Shown here piece by piece: positions 34,686 through 45,200 of a stretch of 64,000 bases of DNA. The DNA is taken from the NCBI GenBank assembly GCA_965644295.1, contig CBFFRP010000016.1:89900-153899 (forward strand), read 5' to 3'. A model generated the notes under the pieces. That model searched no databases, was not told where the DNA came from, and saw only the letters and a list, made by a program, of their open reading frames with translations. This DNA is from Paraphysomonas bandaiensis (Eukaryota; Chrysophyceae). Made by a program: the position numbers and the translations under genes. The number at the start of each line of letters is the position of its first letter. Positions within the stretch are counted from its first letter, which is position 1.

Positions 34686-36030
34686 CATCAAGATATTCCA
34701 AGATATGCTATTCTCTATGTAGGTACAGTACTCTATGGTGGTACCTTACTGCTGACAATTAAGTTGGTGATACTTTACTCAAAAGCAGACAGATAGAATA
34801 GGAGGCATACGCGCATAGTCATTCATTTTTATGTTAATGAATTGGTGGTGGTTACTGTCATATTGTCATGTCTTTGGTGTGGGAATGCGCAAACAGTCAG
34901 TGAAGTTGTAGTTTGTTTAGGCGTGGTTTTCAGTGTGAAGATAGAGTACAGTGTTATGCGTAGTGACTATATGTATATTCTGTAAGGCTCATGTTAGAAG
35001 TATGTTTACAAAGAGAGGGATATAGTTATATTAACCACGGGTAATATGGAGGAAAGAGCCCGACAGTGGATGTTACTCCTTATCCCTAGGTTAATTTGTA
35101 GTTTAATTTCATGATATCTGGATTGTATATCTAGTAGTTTGTTTGATATATGAGGAAATAGGTGTTACCTGAATAACATTAAGAAAACAAATGAAAAACC
35201 AATGTGTATCTACAATATACAATGGTTGCTATTGTACTAGATAAGCTCATAGCAACAATAAATTTTTAAACTTCAATTATGCTAAAACAAGTGTACCCCT
35301 ACCACGGAGGTGTGCTGAGGGGATAGCAAATGCGAGGTTTTGATATACGTACATCAGTATGATGATGAATGTCCAAAATTGTGGTCACATAAGACTTCTT
35401 CTTGTTGTTGGTATCATCATCACATTTATATATAACGCGCCTACCCTCTGCTAGTGTAACTGACTCGAACACTGTGTGTATGATATGAGGCCCACAACAA
35501 GCACGACATGACCCAAACCGTGAAAGCACTGGCTTATTATATGAGTATTGTTTCGTTGTTGTGATTATAAATTATAAATATATCTCACTTGTTCACTTGC
35601 ACTGGAATATTCAGTTGAATCCAATCCAGAAAAAGAAGCACTCCTTTTTAGACAAAATGGAGATAAATAAATACTGAACACTATTATGAATATTTTTTAT
35701 ATATAGGATTCTAATACTATTTCGGCCTTTGCTGGAACTTGAAAACAAAAAGAGGTGAACCAGTGATGCTGCATAATTATAGGTGGACCACGTTTACTAT
35801 GGAACACACACACAAAAATGTTGTGTGTGTGTATGGAGGAGAGGTCACAAAGAATAGTGAAAATCACATGTACTTATCTATGGGTATGGAGGTGCAGTAT
35901 GTCATCTATTCTTAATCTTAAACTTTGGAACTGTCAAGAACGATACGTGGAATCAAGCTACATAGCCACAAATACAAATTAGCCGATGTCATTGTTATTT
36001 TTTATTAGGACTATTCAACATAGCTACGTT
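34686..36030. other. intergenic, no gene seen
   Basis: 1.35 kb, AT-rich. It contains a short perfect (AC)n/(TG)n inverted repeat at about 35804-35832. The 76-codon minus-strand frame at 35299-35529 has no family features. Confidence 0.5.
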
Positions 36031-37524
36031 CAGGCTTGCGTAACCATTAATGGTAATGGCCATTAATGGCCTTCCCCCATAAAATGGAAAAAAAGCAATT
36101 CATTAATGGCCATAAAAATGGGGGAGCGATGTAGTGCCCATTAATGGCCATTAATGGCAATATCCATTAGTTAGTATCCAGTTGTCAGCATCATGTAAGA
36201 ATACGTGACAAGCCACGACCTTCCGGTGCATTATTAGTTATTAATATATTATATACGTATTTAAACAATCTGTTTTAAGAATTCATATAAATTCTATTGA
36301 TGTGATAACATCACAATCATGTTGTGAATGTTAACATGAATTAATTGTACCACCTTCTTTTTTCTAGTTTTAAATTCACAGCCCAGGCACTTGTCAGCTT
36401 AAGCAATAAGAACTTTATGTAATATATTATAATACAAAAAGGTAAAGATATGTAAAGACTGTGAGTATATAGTGAATAAGCAATAAACGGAGACTTTAAT
36501 TTAAACGAGAAGAAATTACAACACGAGTGGCTCGATCATATTTGCAATGTGTAGGTGGCAACGCATATATAATATAATGAACAAATATTGCATTTTTAAT
36601 ACTTATTAAATCGCCATTTGCTCAGAGTTCTCAGTCATGTTGATCTGCAACTTCATCCATCTCTTGTTTATGTTCCCATTTTTTCCCCCTGATTTTTGAC
36701 TTCTGTACCACAGCACCGACGGATCGCGCAAGTAACATCAGACCTTGCTAAGTGCAACGAAGTCGCATTGATGCTGCAGAAATTTTCTGTAGATCATTAT
36801 GTTGTGCGTAGCATGTTCGACAAACTTATTGAAAACTTTCCAGATATGGAACAGTATCTTGGTGCTAATGCTACCATTACAACTAAACCATTATTCGAGA
36901 GAGCTGTTGTGAAGATCCAAAGCCAACTGGAGAATACTCTGACTGTTGCAGAATCTAAAACCGTTAAGGGCTATCTCCTTGCGGCTCATAAGGATGACGA
37001 TAGCAGTGGCGATGATGAAACAGGGGAAACAGGAGGATTTGCTGTGGATATAGTGAGAGAAGCTGTGGCAAAAAAGGCAAAGAACAGCAGGAGAGCCACT
37101 AAATATCGCTCCATGAATCATTTGGTGACGACTTCCAATATTGTTGAGCGATTATTTAGCAGAGCAAAACTTATTATGAGAGACCAGCGCAAGCTAATGG
37201 AACCCCAACATTTGGAGCTGCTACTCTTTTTGCGTTGCAACAAATTCTTATGGAACGAAGTTACCATTGATGATATTATAGTTGCTGATGATGTTTAAGA
37301 GTATTGTTCGCATTAGCTATCTGACCTGACTGTAACATGGGAACGAACTGCTCATCATTGCTGTTAAATAGCTAGTACTTAGTCTAATTATTAACACTTT
37401 CCATTTACTTCTCTCTAAAGCAATAAAGCAATAGTAATCAAACCATAAAAGGTCCATTAATGGCCATAAAAATGGGGGAAGCAATGCGTCGCCATTAATG
37501 GCCATTAATGGTTACGCAAGCCTG
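36031..37524 (+). mobile_element. hAT-type DNA transposon with perfect target duplication (element 1)
   Basis: 1494 bp. The left end starts CAGGCTTGCGTAACCATTAA and the right end is its exact reverse complement for at least 23 bp. Both flanks carry the same 8 bp, GCTACGTT (36023-36030 and 37525-37532), the hAT hallmark and a sign of fairly recent insertion. Inside each end are clusters of the palindrome CCATTAATGG and of CATAAAAATGGGGGA, likely transposase-binding subterminal motifs. Only a C-terminal transposase exon remains, so the element is probably non-autonomous. Confidence 0.92.
36714..37298 (+). pseudogene. hAT transposase C-terminal exon (truncated)
   Basis: Open from a splice-acceptor-like CAG at 36711-36713 to TAA 37298, about 194 residues. 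It carries the hAT C-terminal dimerisation region: YRSMNHLVTTSNIVERLFSR, then LIMRDQRKLMEPQHLELL and CNKFLWNEV. The RNase-H-like catalytic core and BED zinc finger are missing. No ATG opens this frame, so the 5' exons were lost or are unrecognised. It shares FERAVVKIQ and the dimerisation motif with the fragment at 30975. Confidence 0.82.
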
Positions 37525-37905
37525 GCTACGTTATGGCATGTGTATTTGTTTGACTAGTCCATTGGCCTTTGTGCCCATATAATTTAATTGGTATAAGACA
37601 AGAATCCACAATACCTTGTTGGACATCAAAAGTCAGAGAACAATAGATCACGAAACCACAAAAGTAGGGCACATAGAACCCCTACTAAAATTTAGCCAAG
37701 TTGTTTGCAGACAGTAGAATGCAGTATATCCCAGATATTTACTTGCATCACGCACTACACCAAATTCAAGCATACACAAAGTCATTCGCAAACACTAAAC
37801 AGATCGCGCATTATCGCAGCAGGCTACAACTACATATATACATCAGTCTATCACTTTCACGATATGCATACAGGTGAAGTCAACTCATCTTGACCTTTAT
37901 CTATA
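37525..37905. other. intergenic, no gene seen
   Basis: Short gap between the hAT element and the 3' end of the next minus-strand gene. Nothing recognised. Confidence 0.5.
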
Positions 37906-39006
37906 TTAATATAGCGGCCGTAGCCTCCGTGGAACTCCAAGTGGTACAATTAAATCCGCCGAACTTGCACTCTCCGTACAACAAATTTTCTTCTGGGTTG
38001 CAGTTCCAATGGGACGCCTTTTGAGTGGTGTGCCTAGTGGTGGGGTAGGGGCGGTTAAACTATCATGTGATTTCGACACACAATATCTTGGAGGTGTGAT
38101 AAAACCAGCTAAGTGAGAAGGAGTATTGCTATATTGCGGCAACGTCTCACTTGACTGTGTAATCGTCGCATCCACATTGAAATTCGGCACTATGGCATCA
38201 GATTCAGTTGAATTTCTGTTCGGTTCGTCTCCAGTTGTGCACCCTGAATACGTACCCTCAACAAAAGCAGCATTGCTCTCATCTTCAGGGCTATTTATAT
38301 GTTGTGGACTTGATCCACAATTTTCTTCAGGCGTCATATCGCCAATATCTTGGCTATGTTTTAGCGTATCCCTTGTGCTCTCTAGCGATTTTTCAGGTGT
38401 CTCGGCAGGAGTGGAAGGCGTTACACGAGCAGCTCGCTTACACAACCTTTCGTAAAACCTCCTGCGCTGGAGTCTCACCTCCGATGGGTCAGTTTTCTCA
38501 GTCCGATTTTCTTCAGGCTTACGCATGCGTTTCACTGTTGCCTGTAAATGAACACAGTAAACCTAAATATCAACACAACCTAGCAATACAGGAATGCTGA
38601 CCTCGAAAGCGGCATTTTCCCGTCGAAACGCTCTCTCATACTTCAGCTCATCTGACAAGTTAATTTTTCTTTTCGTCTCGATGCTGCGGATAGTCTCAAG
38701 GGTGTGCAAGTAAACAATCTCCGGTACAAATTCTGGTACTTTGTCCCTAAATCCCACTTGACCAGAGTACTTTTTTTGAAGCCTTTTACACTCCACATCA
38801 CTCAGCTGTAACTTTGTATGTTTCCGATCATTATAAGCGCTCAGAATCTTAAGAGCATATTCCGCATTTGCCTTGTCTATAACAGGCTCGTCCACGTCGG
38901 TCATATCATCATACAGAGCCAGTCCCAAGCTCCTCGTTTGGGCTACAAATGCCGCCTCCACATCTACACTATTGTAACTGACTAAGTGGTCACGCTTCTT
39001 CGACAT
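37906..39006 (-). CDS. unknown protein with Thr-Pro-rich tail
   Basis: Two exons, 39006-38602 and 38541-37906, joined over a 60-bp intron (donor GTCAGC, acceptor TTTACAG, phase 0), 346 residues. The N-terminal 140 residues are charged and helical (VDVEAAFVAQTRSLGLALYDD, ECKRLQKKYSGQVGF, ETIRSIETKRKINLSDELKY). The C-terminal half is disordered with several S/T-P sites in cyclin-dependent-kinase style (TPSTPAETPEKS, TPPLGTPLKRR) and a conserved-looking basic end (VPLGVPRRLRPLY). Cell-cycle or chromatin association is a guess; no family was recognised. Confidence 0.7.
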
Positions 39007-40019
39007 ATGAAACTTTTCCTTGACAGCTCAACTAACTTACTGGTCGACAGGTATACTACACGATATATGCACGTATGTAGAGGATAGAAGGTACTGCATC
39101 AATAATACAATGCACCCCTCATGAAGTGTGATGAGTCAATACGTAAAGACCGTGATATAGTTCTATCTGGGCGCTCTTGAATCCAGTTCTTATGCATGTA
39201 TGTATGTATGTGTATCTCTGTGATAGAATACCACACTACACACTCCACACTACACAGATACGAAAAGCATGCTGCAAGCACTGGAACACTCGTCCTCCTA
39301 AAGTGCTGTACGAGTGCTGTACTGTACGTCATACAGAGCATACAGTGGTTCGTATCGCCGAAACTATGCAGCATATTTAGAAGTATACACTGTATTCCTG
39401 TGCGAAGTGGACACCACATCCTTATCCTGCATATGATCGTATGTTTAGTGCTCTGTGGCGCTGTGTACGGATGGACAGTATATGTATACGTACTCGGTCC
39501 ACTCTATCCGGTGGTGTACGGCTGTATCTGTGTGTACACACATGTCTGTGTGTGTGTCTGTGTGTGTGTGTGTGTGTGTGTGTTGATCTTGTAATTTAAA
39601 TTTATTTCAGTGAGCTGAGTTTCAAAGATATGACAATAACCGCTACAGCAAGCACATCCATGCGCCCCACTGGCTCTCCCTATCTACACTTCATCTCTAG
39701 CTGGATAGTCGTCTTATAGTCGAGTAGTTGAGCTCAAATGAAACGTAAAATAGCCGAAACTGAAAACATTTCCAAGAAGAGCTCTGCGATGCGTAACTGC
39801 TCTACACGACAGGTTCATATGCATATGTTAGCAGTAATCATATCATAATATACTCATAGAGATCGCCGATATTGCTGAGGTCTAGAAAAACACTCACTTC
39901 TGTTGGAAATCTGTCCCATTCAGTGGCTAAGAGGCGTCTCTCATCTGAAATTGCGGATAAGACCTCTATAGAGGTATCTCTGATATACCAGTCTTTTATG
40001 TTGTTTTATTTCTATTTAG
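39007..40019. other. divergent intergenic with GT repeat and possible upstream exons
   Basis: Holds a short TATG run (39195-39210), a (TG)n run (39541-39582) and GTATAC/TGTACG-type palindromes. Two open stretches may be 5' exons of the Ulp1-like gene: ATG 39738 to about 39812 (MKRKIAETENISKKSS), and 39886-39973 (TLTSVGNLSHSVAKRRL...), whose 3' end joins in phase to the acceptor at 40018-40019. The join between them could not be fixed. Confidence 0.4.
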
Positions 40020-40040
40020 AAAAGCGACATTCCGATTGGT

Positions 40041-40852
40041 ATGGACAGTAAACTAACAGTTGAACTCCACAGTGACTCCCATGTCACTCCTGCTTCAAAC
40101 AAATTCTTGTCTTGTTTACAAGTGTCCGACGATATCTCTTCTCCATGTGGGACTAATTTAATTCATTTACTTAAAAGGGCTATCAGTGTAGAGGAACTGG
40201 ATGATACCAGCTGGCTAAGTTCCAATATGATCGATTTGGTCATCTCACAATTCGCGAAGTGGTATCCAGAAGTTGACTTTCTCTCAATTGATTTTGTACC
40301 CTTGGCGCTTAACCCAAATAATCACCACAACTTTGAAGATATCACAGATATACTAGGCCATAGGCTAACGTACGATGGCCGGAGGCCAATCGTCCTACTC
40401 TGTAACAATGGCAATATACATTGGACACTAATACGAGTGCTATTTCTTCCAGTTCCTGAACTTCAACTTTACGAACCTATGGGAAAACCTCCTAACCGAA
40501 CTGGACAGTTAAGTTTTCGCTATGTCCCGCGAAATGTGATTAAGTGGTTGGATACTTGTTGTCCACTATCTGGCGGTAGGACTTGGCTGTCAGTGACCAC
40601 AAGTGCGGTGACATCCCAGCATCAGTACACGTCGTTTGACTGCGGCGTGGCATGCTTATTATATGCTGAAAAGTGTGGCCTGGGCGAGGTATATAATGAA
40701 TTGAATTCTGCATTATTATTGTATAAGTTTTGTGACTTTTAATGACAACCGCTTTGTAGGATAAAGAGACGATTAATGCTTCCACAACTCAACACGACAT
40801 CACCGTCTACCGTGGATACTTACAGGAATTTATTAAGAGAATGAAGGTGTAA
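40041..40852 (+). CDS. Ulp1/SENP-like C48 cysteine protease
   Basis: At least two exons, 40041-40688 and 40760-40852 (71-bp intron, phase 0), 246 residues from ATG 40041. The frame is open upstream to an acceptor-like TAG at 40017-40019, so more N-terminal exons are likely. Catalytic His in NGNIHWTLI, nucleophile in SFDCGVACLLYAEKCGLGE, and an upstream Gln in TSQHQYTSF fit the family, which removes SUMO or related modifiers. At the acidic triad position the sequence reads LYEPMG, Glu where Asp is usual. The C-terminal exon (ITVYRGYLQEFIKRM) matches the end of the fold. It may be a host protease or one captured from a transposon; no transposase is adjacent. Confidence 0.82.
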
Positions 40853-41484
40853 ATTCTTCCGTAAATCATTTTAAGTTAGTGTATAGTACTCTTTCGTTTA
40901 GTTGGTTGGTAGTTTCCCCAGTATATTAGTGCTTTTTATGTATTAGTGATTATCTTTCTGTACATACTAAATTGAAAAGAGAAATTGCACACTGGTAGTA
41001 GAAAATCCTAGAGACCCTTACTTATCTTTAAATAGTGTAAAGAAGTTGGATTTACATATAAATTAACACCGATTTCTTATTTTAGAGGTACCTACTTGCT
41101 TGATATGTAAACCAAAAAACATACGACCTCTATGGACTATGGAAGAGTTATTATAGAATGTCGTTGAAATGCAATATTTACCAGTTGGGTCCGGTGCTAG
41201 CACGCTAACACTGCAAGCACGGGCTGAAGAAAGAGCAAGTTTCCACTGTCAACCCATTGAAAAAACGTCATAAGTGTAATGAATGTGTAGTTACGTGGTC
41301 ACGATTCCTAGAGTCTCATATTTAACTTAATTAGCATTAAAGGGGGGACCACACTATCCATTGTGAGCGATAATATCATGTTAGGTATTAATGGCCTCCA
41401 TAATAGCCGGGAACTAGGCAACTTCTAATGAGCTATTAATGTACATGCGATCTGACTAAGTATTACCTTCACAATCGGTACTAC

Positions 41485-41830
41485 GATCGAAATATCAGTG
41501 TGGTACAAGGAACGCAAATAACAAACAAGTGTCACTTGTGTTAGAGTCTTTGGTCTTTGGGCCTTGACGAAAAAAACAGGCATCCGGAAATGGGCCCAAC
41601 TTACGGATAACCGGGGTATTAAGCTGTCTGATGAAGTCAAGCATCCGGGCTAGTTCACCTTAAGGAAGAGAGCGACAGAGGTTGCATCTTTGTGCTTGCG
41701 GTGACGCACAAGCAGCTGTCGTAGTGACAAATAGTAGGATATAAGAGTTAAGCACTAGTTAGGTAAATTGAAATGCTACTTTAGTTCTGACTCTTACATG
41801 CCTATAGCAAATAATCAGACTTTCAGAACG
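41485..41830 (+). repeat. dispersed repeat family R1, 3' module
   Basis: Matches copies 1 and 2 from GTGTGGTACAAGG through TTTGGGCCTTGACGA, AAGCATCCGGGC, TGCTTGCGGTGACGCACAAG and GTTCTGACTCTTACATGCC. Confidence 0.75.
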
Positions 41831-41867
41831 TAGAGTTGTTCTCATCGACTAAGAGTTTTGAATGGCA

Positions 41868-41992
41868 TGGCGATTTGCTACTCAATTGGCTGCGAGTGGG
41901 CAGAACATTATCTGCTGACTATATATACGGCTCACGTAAGTTACCCGGAGAAATCTCTCCGGCACTTATCCCCCAGAACACCACGAAAAGGC
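41868..41992 (-). repeat. R1 5' module, inverted
   Basis: On the minus strand it reads CACCTTTTCGTGGTGTTCTG-like sequence (with one or two changes), GAGATTTCTCCGGG, then CGTGAGCCGTATATATAGTC, the 5' part of R1. It faces the 3' module just to its left, so R1 was rearranged or two copies inserted here. Confidence 0.65.
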
Positions 41993-42278
41993 GAGAGTAT
42001 GTATTACACATGTTCGGAACCTGTAAGATATTATAATACACAATACCGTAATTATTTCTGCAGCTTAGTTAAAGACTCTAAAGCTCTTAGGGGTTGTTCT
42101 GCCACGTATCGTAGCCAAATTGGAATATATTCGCACTAGCAGGTCAAAGAAGGCATGGCACAAAATTTAAACTATCTTTTACTAGCGTAAACGCCATACT
42201 AATTATTGGAAATATCATTACATTATCGAGCACAGTCATCAAGTATGATTCCATCTACAACAAAGCTGACTTCCATCT

Positions 42279-45200
42279 CTAACTTTGCAATACACCTACA
42301 GGAATTTTCATCAACTTTCCCTGATTACCGACTAGCATAAATATTTCCGGGTCACCATCAGCATTAACGTGGAAGCTAGACGAGAATACGTATTCGTCTG
42401 CTGCTATCGTAGTCTTCACTACATTTCCATCAGACGCGGAGAGGGTAAAGAACTGCCCAATGCTGGTAAGGACACAAACTCTGCCACCTTCACTGCTTTT
42501 AAAGTAAACCACAAGCGAACCAGGAACCACAGTGGCCGGGAGAGCACCAAGGCTTAGTTGAGTCACAGGAAGTGAGGAATTCCACTCAATAAGTGATGGC
42601 ATAGATTCACCGCAGCATAATTGGGCCAGATCCTTTGGTTCCACTGGCACGGTTTCTTTGGCGGAGATATCAGATAGCTTTATGCAGTAAACAGCCTCGT
42701 TTCTACCGGTCGGAGTACTAGTGTATACGACAACATGTGTCTCAGTTTCGTCGTCACGAATAAAACAGGCAGATGAGCCTAAGAACTGGTCCATACGCCC
42801 GGACGAGGGATGATATATAGACACGATACACGAAGTCACAGCCTCTGTATATGACGGTACTCCTCCACTTGGAGTCAATCGTGCACACGTTACCATAATG
42901 AACCACCCAGATGTTGAGGAAATAACATCTAGTACTTTCCTTTCAGCCCATCTACATGAAAGATAATATAAATGATATTTATAGTAAACGTATGCAACTC
43001 ATACCTCTTCGGGTCAAGAACATCAATCCTATCGACGATCTTAACGGGACGAGATGACTGTACAGCAGGAACACTAACATCCCACGAGAAAAGGGAGCCG
43101 GAAGTCACGAGCAGTACCTTATTCGGGCCGTCGAAGAGCCAATATACATGAGGCGCAGACATTGGCATCTCAACTATGGTGGTATTTGAGACCACATTCA
43201 TAAGTATTAACTTTTTGGATTTGTAAAAAGCAATTATGCGGCTTTGTGAATCAAGAGTAGGAGCTATGATTGCACTTTCTGCAGATATTGGGTACCTATC
43301 AATCGACAGCTCCTCACCATCTTGAGATGATCCACCATTCGGCATATTGATCACTACAATGCTGTCTTTATCATCAAACGACTGCGCATGATGCGGGGTC
43401 ACTAACGGAAGTCCAGAGGAAAGCGGTCTCCGGCGTATACATCGCACAACTTCTGACACGGATAAGCCCGCGTCAGATAAAGGCCTCGTCGATACCATTT
43501 CATTTGGTTCTATTGGGGCAGACTGGGCAATATCTCCAGAGTCGACGCGCACCACTGAAAGTTGCTTGGTTACGGTTGTTACATCAAAAGAACCTACAGA
43601 TGATCGACGGGACTTAATTGCCTTTTTCGCCGAGGCTGGTGGAGGGGCTAGTCCTCCACCAGGAGGCCTCAAAATACCAGTGGATGGTTTACAACTTTTC
43701 ACAGGAGACTGCTCGGACTCGTTCGTGGGAGCGTTGCCCTCAACAGAATACTTTGACTCTTTACTAGCGGCTGCCGGTTCTTCCTCGTCAACTTTCTCCT
43801 TTTCTTCCTTGGAAGGAGGCAATGCACCGCGAGACTTCGATCGCCCTGGAGGAGGTGCAAGACCAAGACCTTTACTTGGCGCAGACATGACACTAACAGA
43901 CGCACGTCGCCCCTTGGAACGTGGTGGAGCAAGTCCCCCAGGTGCAGGCAATCCTGCAGGCGACGGGAATCCTCCTGGGGATGGAAATCCACCAGGAACT
44001 GGACTTCCTTTAGTTTCATTGTCAGCATCGCTTGATGTTCGGATTCTAGATAAAGGCTGTTTGCTACCTGCTGGAGGGTCATATCCACGGATTTCCAGGG
44101 ATTCCGGAGGAGGACCGAACAACTTCTTACTACCTTTAATGCGGAACTGCATGCGCTTCCTTTTCGAGGCCAACGGAAGATAGTTGTCCCGCATTCCCTC
44201 GATATCAATAGCGGGACGAGAATCCGCCCACACTCTCACCTCAGTCAACCGCCAGCCACTAAGATTGCATCCAACATACATAGTTGTCGTGTTCAAAGCT
44301 TCCTCGTCAAATGACGCACAGTTAAGTACCGCCTTAGTTGACCTATTTCCATTAACAAAGAGCGAAACATTCGCACTTTGCCCATTTCCTCCAGCCGTGT
44401 CCACTACGACGGCAATATGTGTCCAAACAGAAACAGGAATAGCGTCTGTTGGTCCCATGTTTACTTCATGAGGCTCAGTCTTGAGCACTGACATGCCGTC
44501 TTTCCCAAAGGACCAGATAAGAGCGCCGTCGTCGTCTACACTGAGAGTCCATATCGCATTGCTATAGTGATCTTTGTCACCAGATGGCTGGCCACAGCAA
44601 CGCTTCATTAATACATGGCCTTCTGGACCACTTTTTTGACCAACTGCTTCTTCACAACGGAAGATGCTGAGTTCAAGGGTTAGACGATTCCGGTTGCCAT
44701 CTTGATGGTACATTCCCACATCCAGAGCACTCCCTCTACCAACTATCACTCTCATACCAGCCACTGCTATACTTGGATCTGACACAGTATCCTTAGAAAA
44801 TATGAGATCATTCAGACCCTTCACTTTCCCATGATCTTCTCCTGGATCCACAGCAGATGTGGACACCTCCAGTTTAAGCCGTTCTGTAGAGTCAGCAAAA
44901 AGTTCCATAGGTACTGAGTATTTAGAGAGGTCGAATATATTCAGCCGAGCACGTGGCGTTCCAGTAGAAACAAAATCATCTTCGCCCGGGCGAACAATAT
45001 CTGATAACCTCCAATATCCAACGACTTTATCCCACTCCTTACCAGTGCCGACGTCATCCACCCAGGTATCGGGCTTCTCTACACCAGAAGGAAGTATAGC
45101 ATTGTCGTCATCCACAGCTGCAGTCCCAGGGGCTAAACTCTGCAGGCGAGCTCCCCCAGCACTGTCCATAGTTACAACCTCAGGGTACGCTTTCCCAACC

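Larger units (their letters stand above)
40853..42278. other. intergenic with R1 repeats
   Basis: No gene seen. R1 copy at 41485-41830 (+), and directly beyond it the 5' module of R1 inverted (41868-41992). Confidence 0.5.

Noticed and set aside
33236-34796. Very long open frames spelling HTYIHTYI or MYVCMYVC on both strands
   Set aside because: They are forced by a stop-free 4-bp repeat; none has a gene-like context or start, and all frames on both strands behave the same.
35299-35529. 76-codon minus-strand frame
   Set aside because: No similarity recognised and no supporting promoter or splice signals.
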